This document shows, piece after piece, positions 34,446 through 42,527 of a stretch of DNA of 57,900 bases. This DNA comes from RGIG3528 sp045616485 (GTDB lineage: Bacteria; Bacillota; Clostridia; Lachnospirales; Lachnospiraceae): contig JAZLGU010000025.1 of assembly GCA_045616485.1 (NCBI GenBank), positions 1 to 57,900 on the forward strand, written 5' to 3'. The notes beneath the pieces were generated by a model. The model did not search any database, had not been told where the DNA came from, and was given only the letters and a program-made list of their open reading frames with translations. Every line of letters begins with the position of its first letter. Position 1 is the stretch's first letter. Made by a program: the position numbers and the translations under genes.

Positions 34446-35321
34446 ATGAAAGAAAAATTAACATTTAACAGTCCATGCTGGTGTAAAAGTGGTAAGCAGT
34501 ATGGTGAATGCCATGCGGATTTTGATGAAAAAATCAAAAAACATAAAATGCTTTTGCATAAGGTGCCGGGCAGACACCTTATTAAAACACCTGACCAGAT
34601 AGCAAGGATTAAGGAAAGTGCCAGGATTAATGTGGCTGTTTTAGATGAAGTGGCTTCCAAGATAAAGGAAGGTATGAGGACATCTGAGATAGACCGTATC
34701 GTATACGAGACTACTACCAAAATGGGAGCTGTGCCGGCACCTCTTAATTATGAGGGATTTCCTTACAGCGTGTGTACCAGCCTTAATGACCAGGTATGCC
34801 ATGGCTTCCCATCTGACGATGTTATACTTAAGTCAGGTGATATTATTAATGTGGACGTATCTACTGACCTTAAAGGTGCTTTTTCCGATTCTTCCAGAAT
34901 GTTTATGATAGGCAGTGTGGATCCCAGACTGCAAAAGCTGGTAAGAGTGACCAAGGAAAGCGTATACAAGGGCCTTGAGGCTGTTAAGCCCTGGGGATTT
35001 TTAGGGGATGTGGGAGCAGCTGTTCATGACCACTGCTATCAGAATGGTTTTACTGTAGTGCGTGAGATAGGTGGACATGGAGTAGGCAATGCTTTCCATG
35101 AGGACCCTTGGGTAGGATATCATACCAAGCGTGGCACAGGCATGATCCTGGCACCGGGTATGATGTTTACCATAGAGCCTATGGTAAATATGGGAAAAGA
35201 AGATGTTTGTCTGGGAGAAGACAATGACTGGGAAGTATATACTCAGGACGGAATGCCTTCTGCTCAGTGGGAGATTCAGGTACTTGTTACAGAAGAAGGG
35301 ACTGAAGTTATCTCCTGGTAA
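34446..35321 (+). CDS. map: Methionine aminopeptidase type I with SEC-C zinc motif
   Basis: A 291-residue enzyme that removes the N-terminal methionine of nascent proteins. The N-terminal SEC-C-type motif (CWCKSGKQYGECH) binds zinc and is thought to aid ribosome docking. In the catalytic domain the metal ligands are recognisable: D in INVDVSTD, D in GAFSDSSRMF, H in GHGVGNAFHEDP, E in FTIEPM and the last E near WEIQVLVTEEG. An AGAGGA site precedes the ATG. This long form is common in clostridia alongside a shorter Map in the ribosomal operon, so this may be a second copy. Confidence 0.95.
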   Translation: MKEKLTFNSPCWCKSGKQYGECHADFDEKIKKHKMLLHKVPGRHLIKTPDQIARIKESARINVAVLDEVASKIKEGMRTSEIDRIVYETTTKMGAVPAPLNYEGFPYSVCTSLNDQVCHGFPSDDVILKSGDIINVDVSTDLKGAFSDSSRMFMIGSVDPRLQKLVRVTKESVYKGLEAVKPWGFLGDVGAAVHDHCYQNGFTVVREIGGHGVGNAFHEDPWVGYHTKRGTGMILAPGMMFTIEPMVNMGKEDVCLGEDNDWEVYTQDGMPSAQWEIQVLVTEEGTEVISW

Positions 35322-35355
35322 ATTTTAGGAATGAGCAGGTTCGAAAGATTGGATT

Positions 35356-36384
35356 ATGAAAAAAAATAGTATAGTTATTTTACAATGGACTTTAATTTTT
35401 GTACTTTTGGTACTGCTGGTATTTGGCTGCATGATGGCAGTAAAGCGTTTTGAGAAAACAGGGGAAAATCCTGTACCTACGGATACTCCGAAGACGACGC
35501 CACCGCTAGCTACAGACACACCGCTACCTACAGATACACCGGCGCCGACAGATACACCGGTGCCGACAGATACACCGGCGCCAACAGATACACCGCTACC
35601 TACAGACACACCGGCACCGACAGATATTCCGGGACCCACCAAGCCACCGTCAAGCTATAGCGAGTGTTCAGGTGATGTAGGCCCGGGACACCCTGTTGCC
35701 TTTGCCAATTATGGACTCGAAGTAAATGACGACTTTATTAATTACTTTAAGGGTTCACTTTTTACAGGCGACAGTCTGATGATGCACTTTAAGCAGAAGT
35801 TCTGGGACAGATATGCCAATAAGGGAGTTACTACTGCCTACTCAAAGGCTGTAAATATAAGTGAAGCCAGCTTTTCAGTGGGACGTCTTGTAAACGGTGC
35901 ATTAAAAGACCAGCTGAAATATCAGGACCAGCGTCATTTTCTGTGGGATTTGGTAAAGATTACTGACAGCTCCAAAGTATTTTTGGAGATCGGTGCCAAT
36001 GATATGGCGGGCGGCGTCAATGCTTTTGTTAAAAACTGTGAGATACTGGCGGATAAGATACTTGAGGCTCGCCCGGGCACAGAGATTATTTTTATCAACA
36101 TTCCTCCCATGAATCATAACAGAGAGGGCAATACCCGGGAAAAAGACGGGGATTTCTATGTACTTAATAATGCCAATATAAGAAGAGCCAATGCAGGCCT
36201 GGAAAAGATGTGCAAGCGTCGTGGCTTTGGCTATATTGATTTACATGCCTACATTGTGGATGAGACAGGTCATTTGTCACAGGAGTACAATAATGGAGAT
36301 TCTATCCATCAGAATAACGATGGATATCTGGTATGGAATCAGCTGTTACTGAAATATGCTTTAGATCATATGAAGAAAGATTAA
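35356..36384 (+). CDS. SGNH/GDSL hydrolase with membrane anchor and Thr/Pro linker
   Basis: A 342-residue exported enzyme. An N-terminal membrane helix (~7-28) probably stays as anchor. Residues ~40-97 are a PTDTPAPTDTP-type linker. The SGNH domain holds S140 in TGDSL (block I), GANDM (block III Asn) and D315-x-x-H318 in DSIHQNN (block V), so the esterase machinery is complete. Likely substrates are acetyl groups on polysaccharide or cell wall; mannan acetyl esterase is conceivable given the nearby locus but is speculation. The gene follows map by 34 bases with a weak ribosome site and may be co-transcribed. Confidence 0.88.
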   Translation: MKKNSIVILQWTLIFVLLVLLVFGCMMAVKRFEKTGENPVPTDTPKTTPPLATDTPLPTDTPAPTDTPVPTDTPAPTDTPLPTDTPAPTDIPGPTKPPSSYSECSGDVGPGHPVAFANYGLEVNDDFINYFKGSLFTGDSLMMHFKQKFWDRYANKGVTTAYSKAVNISEASFSVGRLVNGALKDQLKYQDQRHFLWDLVKITDSSKVFLEIGANDMAGGVNAFVKNCEILADKILEARPGTEIIFINIPPMNHNREGNTREKDGDFYVLNNANIRRANAGLEKMCKRRGFGYIDLHAYIVDETGHLSQEYNNGDSIHQNNDGYLVWNQLLLKYALDHMKKD

Positions 36385-36394
36385 AAAAAGGAGA

Positions 36395-36420
36395 AGCCCA
36401 CTAGCGGAAACTAATGGGCT
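36395..36420 (+). terminator. Hairpin after the SGNH gene
   Basis: AGCCCACTA pairs with TAATGGGCT (one mismatch), followed by CTCTTT. About 14 bases on lies the small frame at 36434. Confidence 0.6.
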
Positions 36421-36433
36421 CTTTGGGGGAGTT

Positions 36434-36535
36434 ATGAAAAAATTTACTTGTAAGCTTATTCATACAAAGCTCTCTTTGCTTTGTGTGAGTGCATTATATA
36501 ATTCAAATGTGAACACCGTGTGTGCAAAAATTTAA
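36434..36535 (+). CDS. Possible 33-codon leader-like peptide
   Basis: A small frame (MKKFTCKLIHTKLSLL...) directly behind GGGGGAG. It looks like a truncated signal peptide but lacks a mature part. The first ~20 bases of the frame, ATG, A-run, then TACTTGTAAGC, recur at 27657 behind another terminator. It could be a translated micro-peptide, or the motif could matter as RNA or DNA. Low confidence as a gene. Confidence 0.3.
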   Translation: MKKFTCKLIHTKLSLLCVSALYNSNVNTVCAKI

Positions 36536-36589
36536 AAGTTTGTGAATAAATACTGTGTTCTGCTAAAATGGTAAAGTAGGAAATTAGTC

Positions 36590-38827
36590 CTAGTTTTTCA
36601 CCTCAACCACGTGGATTAATCTGCCTGCATAATCGCCCCACATCTCGCAAAAATTAATACCTGCAGTCATAAGAGTGCTGCCGAGATAGGTACGGGACTC
36701 CTTATTGTGAGTCATGCCTTCTGTATATTCGCTATCGTCTTCGTTAAGGAGGCGATAGTTTTTATTTGGATCCAGTCCGTAGAGCTTTACTCTGCGGGAG
36801 TGCATGTTGGGACGCTTATTTACAAATTCTACAGTAACCAATGCTTCTGACTTATCCTTTGCGGCTACCATATAACAGTCGAAAGTGCCATTTTCTGCTA
36901 CGCTGGCCATACGGTAGTAGTCGCCGGTACGTACTAAATCATTGAACTTGTGGTAAAGCTTTACCTGCCATGGTATAAGATTGCGGTCATTTTCAGGGAT
37001 TCTGGTAACATCCAGCTCATATCCAAAGGTGCCGGCAAGAGCCACGTGGCCTCTGGTATAAAATGGTGTATTGCGTCCTACGGAGTGATTTGGACAGTCT
37101 GATACGTGAGCACCCATAGCGGAGAGAGGATAAATAAGCTCTGTGCCTTCCTGAATAGCCAGACGGCAGATAGCGTCTGCGTTATCGGAGCACCAGATCT
37201 GAGGACCATAATAAAGCATACCTGCGTCAAAACGGGCGCCACCGGAAGAACAGTTTTCCAAAAGAAGCTGAGGAAAATCTGTTACCAGACGCTCCTGCAG
37301 GCTGTATACGCCCAGGCAGTAGCGGTGCAAAAGCTCTCCCTGGCGATCTGCAGGCAGGTCGGCTGAATAAAGGTCAGACAGAGGCCTGTTCATATCCCAT
37401 TTTACATACTCTACATTGGCAGAAGTAAGTACTTTTTTCATCATGTCATAAACAGCATCTACTACTTCAGGTCTGGAGTAGTCCAGTACCATCTGATTGC
37501 GGGCAAGGCCCGGCTCGCGACCGGGGATATGGATAGCCCAGTCAGGATGAGCTCTGAAAAGATCTGAGTCGGGGCATACCATCTCCGGCTCAAACCACAT
37601 ACCGAATTTCATGCCACGCTTATTTACTTCGGATACCAGATACTGAAGTCCGCCCTTCAGCTTTTCTTCATTTACTACCCAGTCACCCAGCGCACGATTG
37701 TCATCGAAGCGGTTGCCAAACCAGCCGTCATCCATTACCAGCATCTCGATGCCCAGCTTGGCTGCCTGGTCTGCTATGGCTATAAGCTTTTCCTCATTAA
37801 AGTCGAAATATGTAGCTTCCCAGTTGTTAAGAAGAATAGGACGTTTTTTATCACGATAGTAGCCACGGATAAGGTGGTCGCGGTAAAGATCGTGGAAAAT
37901 GCGGCTCATGCCACCGATGCCTTCCCGGGAATATACCAGATTGGCTTCCGGAGTCTGGAATTCTTCACCATCAGTCAAAGTCCAGCAGAAATCCTCGTGA
38001 TTGATGCCTGTGATTAAGCGTACATAGTCAAACTGGCTGCGGTCAATCATGGTCTCAAAGCAGCCGGAGTAAACCAGATTGATGCCATATACTTCGCCCT
38101 GATTCTGAGTAGTGGAGTGAGGCATGAGGCAGGTAAATGCCTGCTCCTGATGACCACCCTCGCCGCGCTTGGAATTCATACCGGAGACGCCATAGTTGAC
38201 AGGAGTCCTGTTTATATAGCGTTCACGTCCCCAGGAGCCGTAGAGAGTGATGCGCTCGTAGTCGTTATTGTCCATATCCAGGCAGGCAGACATGGCCTTC
38301 AGCACTTTTATAGTCTTGCCTGTAGTGTTTTTAATAAGGGTATTTCTGCAGACAGCATCAATACCTGCAAAAATGGAATAGGAGAGAATGACAGTCAGTC
38401 CTGACTCGGGATCTACAGCTTCAATCTCCAGAGTCATGGAGTCTTCGCTATTACCCCAGGTAGCAGGCAGGCCTGCCAGCTTCTTTTTACCTGCAAATAT
38501 CTCATGAGACTTGTAGCTCAGCTTGCTGGCACAGGTACCGTCGGGATACTGAATCTTTAATGCGCTTTCTCTATAGTCGCCGATACCATGGGTAGGATAC
38601 TCAAAAGGGAAAGCATCATAGAAAGAAAGTCTGTCACGGCCGTTAACTTCCGGTGTGAAAGGCCCCTCGTAAATGCGGGTCAGATAGCGCAGATCGTCGT
38701 CGGCAAGATAAGCACCGTAATATGCGTGACCGATAAAGCCTTCCTTGTCTACGATAGCGATAACATAAGAAGTATGAGCGGTATCGATTTTAAAAAGTCT
38801 TGTTTGTGGATGGTAGGTAATGTTCAT
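36590..38827 (-). CDS. GH36 alpha-galactosidase
   Basis: A 745-residue cytoplasmic enzyme that frees terminal alpha-galactose. The nucleophile is D478 in YVKWDMNRP and the acid/base D548 in WCSDNADA; LENCSSGGARFDAG and MLVMDDGWFGNR are family hallmarks. Length matches bacterial tetrameric GH36 (~730-745). No signal peptide, so it acts on imported galactosyl-oligosaccharides: raffinose-type sugars or galactomannan fragments. The second fits the neighbouring mannan genes. AAGGAGAC precedes the ATG. The LacI gene lies 36 bases upstream on the same strand, so one transcript is likely. Confidence 0.96.
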   Translation of the reverse strand: MNITYHPQTRLFKIDTAHTSYVIAIVDKEGFIGHAYYGAYLADDDLRYLTRIYEGPFTPEVNGRDRLSFYDAFPFEYPTHGIGDYRESALKIQYPDGTCASKLSYKSHEIFAGKKKLAGLPATWGNSEDSMTLEIEAVDPESGLTVILSYSIFAGIDAVCRNTLIKNTTGKTIKVLKAMSACLDMDNNDYERITLYGSWGRERYINRTPVNYGVSGMNSKRGEGGHQEQAFTCLMPHSTTQNQGEVYGINLVYSGCFETMIDRSQFDYVRLITGINHEDFCWTLTDGEEFQTPEANLVYSREGIGGMSRIFHDLYRDHLIRGYYRDKKRPILLNNWEATYFDFNEEKLIAIADQAAKLGIEMLVMDDGWFGNRFDDNRALGDWVVNEEKLKGGLQYLVSEVNKRGMKFGMWFEPEMVCPDSDLFRAHPDWAIHIPGREPGLARNQMVLDYSRPEVVDAVYDMMKKVLTSANVEYVKWDMNRPLSDLYSADLPADRQGELLHRYCLGVYSLQERLVTDFPQLLLENCSSGGARFDAGMLYYGPQIWCSDNADAICRLAIQEGTELIYPLSAMGAHVSDCPNHSVGRNTPFYTRGHVALAGTFGYELDVTRIPENDRNLIPWQVKLYHKFNDLVRTGDYYRMASVAENGTFDCYMVAAKDKSEALVTVEFVNKRPNMHSRRVKLYGLDPNKNYRLLNEDDSEYTEGMTHNKESRTYLGSTLMTAGINFCEMWGDYAGRLIHVVEVKN

Positions 38828-38863
38828 GGTGTCTCCTTAAAATATAAGTTTTGTAAAGACTTG

Positions 38864-39859
38864 TCAGGCTGATGTACGTACTACCAGCTTGCCTTCAATA
38901 AGATGAATGCCACAGTTGGTCTCTACTCCATTCAGCTTTTTTATTACATTGCGGACTGCTGAGTCTGCCAGACCCTCCATATTAACGGAGTAAGTGGTAA
39001 GGGGGACGTTGCACAGGCCCGGGTGGATAAAATCATCAAAGCCTGTAATAGCTACGTCCTGAGGCACTCTAAAGCCCTTTTTGTTGAGAGATTCTATCAT
39101 TCTGGCAGCTGCTGTGTCACAGTTGCAGACAATGGCGTCAGGCAGCTGCTCGGGGATAGGCATCTCTGCAAACATAAGCCTGTTCATATCACGGTCATCC
39201 AGCAGCCAGTCTCTGCGGAATTCGAAGCCTCTTTCCATAAGGGCCTTGGAATAGCCCAGATATCTGTCGTTAATGGACTTGGTAGCCTGCAAGGTGCCCA
39301 GAAAGGCTATGCGCTTATATCCTTTATCTATAAGATAATTGGTAAGAATATAAGCCCCGTAAAAGCTGTTGGAAATAATAGCATCTTCCTGTATATCGGA
39401 ATCATAGAAGTCTAAGTAAACAGTAGGAAGAGCATAATGTGCTCTTATCATTTTAAGGTAGGAAGTATTAAGGGCACCCATTACTATAAGGCCGTCTACT
39501 TTTCCCTCACGAAGAAGCTTGGGGGGCATGTTGTTTTTTTCGTCGTCCAGTCCAATAAGCTCCAGCATAACAAAGGAATTATTGGCAGCGGCAGCTGCAT
39601 TAATCTGCTGGTAAAGATCCCAGTAAAAAGCATCATACTTGGTGATATATCCCTCAGAGACTATAACACCTATATTGTAACTTTTCTGATTGGAAGATTT
39701 TTCACCGGGCTTTTCATAGCCCATCTCAGTGGCAAGCTCGATAATACGCGCTCTCATTTCCTCGCTGACGCCTTTTTGACCGGCAAGAGCTTTGGAAACG
39801 GTGACGATGCTGACATTCAGCTTGGCAGCGATATCGGACATTTTTACTTTTTTAGCCAT
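38864..39859 (-). CDS. LacI/GalR-family regulator
   Basis: A 331-residue repressor. Helix-turn-helix ~4-26 (VKMSDIAAKLNVSIVTVSKALAG) is followed by a hinge (ARIIELATEMGYEKP) and a periplasmic-binding-protein-like sugar domain (~60-330, with AITGFDDFIHPGLCNVPLTTY near the end). As first gene before GH36, it probably represses this operon and releases it on binding a galactoside or mannoside. A palindromic site with central CG at 39873-39890 in its own leader is a candidate operator. GAGG precedes the ATG. Confidence 0.92.
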   Translation of the reverse strand: MAKKVKMSDIAAKLNVSIVTVSKALAGQKGVSEEMRARIIELATEMGYEKPGEKSSNQKSYNIGVIVSEGYITKYDAFYWDLYQQINAAAAANNSFVMLELIGLDDEKNNMPPKLLREGKVDGLIVMGALNTSYLKMIRAHYALPTVYLDFYDSDIQEDAIISNSFYGAYILTNYLIDKGYKRIAFLGTLQATKSINDRYLGYSKALMERGFEFRRDWLLDDRDMNRLMFAEMPIPEQLPDAIVCNCDTAAARMIESLNKKGFRVPQDVAITGFDDFIHPGLCNVPLTTYSVNMEGLADSAVRNVIKKLNGVETNCGIHLIEGKLVVRTSA

Positions 39860-39872
39860 ATTTTTAACCTCA

Positions 39873-39890
39873 TTCTATATCGTTTTAGAA
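39873..39890. promoter_or_regulatory. Candidate LacI-family operator
   Basis: TTCTATATCGTTTTAGAA: half-sites match at 7 of 9 positions around a central CG, the usual LacI/GalR operator form. It lies in the lacI leader, suited to autoregulation. Confidence 0.4.
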
Positions 39891-39953
39891 ACAGTAAAGA
39901 GAATCAGCCGGTTCCTGACCACTTTTTTTCTGTTTTTAACTTGAAGCAGACTA

Positions 39954-39982
39954 AATTTAACTTAAAATGCGTAATAAGTCAA
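39954..39982 (-). promoter_or_regulatory. Promoter of the LacI-GH36 operon
   Basis: Minus strand TTGACT, 17 bases, TAAATT; start near 39947, giving an ~88-base leader. Confidence 0.55.
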
Positions 39983-40012
39983 GTAAAATTAGTTAAAAAG
40001 ATTTAACAAGCC

Positions 40013-40903
40013 TTAAAATTTCCTGTTTCTATAATCCTGAGGAGTGTGACCGGTATTTTTTTTGAAATGGTTTATAAATTGAGTAGAGGACTCATAGCCT
40101 ACCTGATAGCTGATTTCATGGACCTTCAATGAAGTCTGATGAAGCAGCTCTTTTGCTTTATTTATGCGGGTTGTGTGCATATATTGAATGGGGGAAATAT
40201 AGTACTTTTCCGAGAAGTCTTTACATAAGCGAAAACGATTAATAAAAAACTGGGACTCTAAATCTTTTAGGGTAATGGCCTGGTAATAATTGTTATCGAT
40301 ATATTCTTTAATAAGAGACAAAGTCTCATCCTTGACAGTAGCCTGACGGGAAGTGGGGCTGACAAATATCTCGTTACACTCAGTAAAAAGGTCGGTGAGA
40401 TGTCTGTGAAAGGATAGGGGGACGAAGGACTGCTCCAGCTCAGCAGGGAGTATGGGGCGCAGTGAAGGCAGGAGACCTGTCTTGCCCAGAGAGTCTATAA
40501 AGAAGACGGAGGAGTCTCTGGAAAGCAGGCTGTAAAAGTAGGAGGACTGGGCTCCGGTAAAGCAAATCAGGTCATATTCCAGAGTTTTTTCCGAATAAAT
40601 GGAAAAAGGATGGGTAAGATCCGCAAAAAGGAGAGAGCCTGCAGACAGACTTACGGTATCAGAATCCGAAGTAAAAGTGCCACTGCCCTTAGCAGTATAT
40701 ATGAGGCAGTATGCAGGCAAATGTGAAAAAGAAAGCCTGGTCTCTGATGGCAACAGGATATGGCCGGCTGCCAGAGGATACATAAGGTGCTGACCGGTCT
40801 CAATATCAGTTTTTATATCCCGTGGCAGAAAGTCGGTAAGGGTAGTATCACCGCTAAGCTTGGGCAATTCTGTCAGGGAGTGCAGCATGGTGTGGGTAAA
40901 CAT
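40013..40903 (-). CDS. AraC-family regulator
   Basis: A 296-residue regulator. Residues ~40-130 form a cupin-like sensing domain (YCLIYTAKGSGTF, LSAGSLLFADLTHPFSIYS). Residues ~195-296 carry the two helix-turn-helix units (ITLKDLESQFFINRFRLCKDF and LKVHEISYQVGYESSTQFINHFKKNTGHTPQDYR). Such members usually activate sugar operons; divergent placement from the epimerase-phosphorylase-mannanase operon makes that its likely target. AAGGAG lies seven bases before the ATG. A promoter with an extended -10 is at 41044-41073, flanked upstream by three phased TTAGCT repeats that may be its own binding sites. Confidence 0.92.
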   Translation of the reverse strand: MFTHTMLHSLTELPKLSGDTTLTDFLPRDIKTDIETGQHLMYPLAAGHILLPSETRLSFSHLPAYCLIYTAKGSGTFTSDSDTVSLSAGSLLFADLTHPFSIYSEKTLEYDLICFTGAQSSYFYSLLSRDSSVFFIDSLGKTGLLPSLRPILPAELEQSFVPLSFHRHLTDLFTECNEIFVSPTSRQATVKDETLSLIKEYIDNNYYQAITLKDLESQFFINRFRLCKDFSEKYYISPIQYMHTTRINKAKELLHQTSLKVHEISYQVGYESSTQFINHFKKNTGHTPQDYRNRKF

Positions 40904-41043
40904 AGATAGTCTCCTTTATAGCAAAAGGGCTGGTCCTAATGCTTTGATTGTATATATTGTATGGCGGCCCCCAGGGGTTGGTGGGGGAGCTTTTGTGCAT
41001 TTTGCACCAACAAGAATATTATATATTAACCAAGAAACAGTTA

Positions 41044-41073
41044 TATTCTAACATAAAAATAAAAATTAATCAA
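41044..41073 (-). promoter_or_regulatory. Promoter of the AraC gene
   Basis: Minus strand TTGATT (41068-41073), 18 bases, extended -10 TGTTAGAAT (41044-41052). Start near 41037. Confidence 0.5.
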
Positions 41074-41088
41074 CGGGCTTTAATCTAT

Positions 41089-41114
41089 TTAGCTAAAATT
41101 AGCTATGTTTAGCT
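41089..41114 (+). promoter_or_regulatory. Three TTAGCT repeats at exact 10-base spacing
   Basis: TTAGCT at 41089-41094, 41099-41104 and 41109-41114. Direct repeats one helical turn apart are the pattern bound by AraC-family dimers. They start 16 bases upstream of the araC -35 element. Confidence 0.55.
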
Positions 41115-41262
41115 GATATTAAGCCTCGTAACATCAAGGGAAATCAAAAAATGTGCACAAAGCATATCACTTAATCTTGTGCGAAACTCACTAAAACTTC
41201 CTTTCGGACAATAATACGATACAAAAGGCAACAATTAATGATGATTAAATTTATTTTTTAAG

Positions 41263-41268
41263 TATAAT
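41263..41268 (+). promoter_or_regulatory. -10 element of the mannan operon promoter
   Basis: Consensus TATAAT, with only GATGAT at the -35 position: a strong -10 with a poor -35 fits activator dependence. Start near 41275, giving a ~90-base leader. Confidence 0.5.
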
Positions 41269-41363
41269 AAACAGCAACGAAAGAAAATATGAACTTTTTG
41301 TTACGAAAACGTTTGAGCGAGTTTGGGGAAGCTTCGCTCCATTTGTTATTGGGAGAGTTGTCA

Positions 41364-42527
41364 ATGGTTAATGAATTCAGGGATCATCTATGCAATAAGT
41401 TAATTCCTTTTTGGAAAAGTCTTAAAGATGATGACTTTGGGGGCTTTTACGGGCTCCTGGATTTTGATCTCAGGCTGGATAAAAAAGCTGAGAAGGGATG
41501 TATATTAAACAGTCGAATACTCTGGTTCTTTTCCAATGCTTATCTGGTATTAAAGGATGAGTCTCTTAAGGAATATGCGGATCATGCATATAAATTTCTT
41601 ACAGAGCACTGCATAGACAGACGTCACGACGGAGTGTTCTGGTCTCTGGACTACAAGGGAGAGCCTTTAGATACTACCAAGCACACCTACAATCAGGCAT
41701 TTGCACTTTACGCAGTATCTTCATACTATGATGCCTTTAAGAATCCTGAAGCCTTAAAGATAGCAGGCAACCTTTTCCGAACTATTGAGATTAAATGTAC
41801 CGATCAGTACGGCTACAAAGAAGCACAAAGCAGAGAGTTTTTTGAGATACAGAATGATAAGCTTTCGGAAAACGGTGTAATGGCTGATCGTACCATGAAT
41901 ACCCTTTTACATGTTTTTGAAGCTTATACAGAGTTTTACAGAGTGACAGGGCGTCAGGAAGTGGCGGACAGACTGAAGGATATCATAGATGTTTTTGGTA
42001 CTAAGGTTTATAATCCGGCTCTTCACCGCCAGGAAGTATTTTTTGACAATGATATGAATTCCATTATCGATCTTCACTCCTATGGCCATGACATAGAAAC
42101 TGCCTGGCTTATGGACAGGGGGATTGAGGTGCTGGGAGATCCCTGCCGCAAAAAGCTTATGGCTCCCATTACTGAAGACCTGGAAGAGGAGATATTAAAA
42201 GTGGCTTACAGTGACAGCTCTCTGGCCAATGAATGTGAAAGAGGAGTGGTCAATGACTGGCGCATATGGTGGGTACAGGCAGAGGCAGTAGTGGGATTTT
42301 ACAATGCTTACCAAAAGAGACCTGACCGACTGGAGTTCAGAGATGCGGCTTTTGCTATCTGGGGCTTTATAAAAGACAAGATAGCAGACAGCAGAGAAGG
42401 ATCAGAGTGGTTCTACAGAGTTGATAAAAAAGGAAATCCCGATGGGGAAAAGCCTATTGTGGAGCCTTGGAAATGCCCATATCATAACGGACGCTTATGT
42501 ATGGAGATGATAAAGAGACTGGGATAA
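41364..42527 (+). CDS. Mannobiose/cellobiose 2-epimerase (AGE family)
   Basis: A 387-residue (alpha/alpha)6-barrel epimerase. Conserved His sites occur in KHTYNQAFALYA, LHSYGHDIETAWL and CPYHNGRLCMEM. ATG 41364 is chosen because GGGAG lies eight bases upstream and the resulting length matches Ruminococcus cellobiose 2-epimerase (~390). Known reaction: beta-1,4-mannobiose to 4-O-beta-mannosyl-glucose (also cellobiose epimerisation). The next gene uses that product. Its stop overlaps the phosphorylase start (TAATG), so the two are translationally coupled. Cytoplasmic. Confidence 0.92.
   Translation: MVNEFRDHLCNKLIPFWKSLKDDDFGGFYGLLDFDLRLDKKAEKGCILNSRILWFFSNAYLVLKDESLKEYADHAYKFLTEHCIDRRHDGVFWSLDYKGEPLDTTKHTYNQAFALYAVSSYYDAFKNPEALKIAGNLFRTIEIKCTDQYGYKEAQSREFFEIQNDKLSENGVMADRTMNTLLHVFEAYTEFYRVTGRQEVADRLKDIIDVFGTKVYNPALHRQEVFFDNDMNSIIDLHSYGHDIETAWLMDRGIEVLGDPCRKKLMAPITEDLEEEILKVAYSDSSLANECERGVVNDWRIWWVQAEAVVGFYNAYQKRPDRLEFRDAAFAIWGFIKDKIADSREGSEWFYRVDKKGNPDGEKPIVEPWKCPYHNGRLCMEMIKRLG

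Larger units (their letters stand above)
40904..41363. other. Regulatory region between the AraC gene and the mannan operon
   Basis: 460 bases without a gene. It holds the divergent promoters listed separately, a G-rich stretch (GGGGTTGGTGGGGG at 40974-40987) within the araC leader, a GTGCA/TGCAC inverted repeat near 40995-41007, and a palindrome AAACGTTT at 41307-41314 in the mannan leader. A reading frame from 41289 runs into the epimerase, but its upstream part lacks a ribosome site and is treated as leader. Confidence 0.6.

Noticed and set aside
40974..40987. G-quadruplex in the araC leader
   Set aside because: Runs of 4, 2 and 5 G do not give four clear G-tracts; reported only as a G-rich stretch.
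41289..41363. Longer epimerase start at 41289
   Set aside because: No ribosome site, lies within ~15 bases of the predicted transcript start, and adds residues not expected in the family; ATG 41364 has GGGAG at good spacing.
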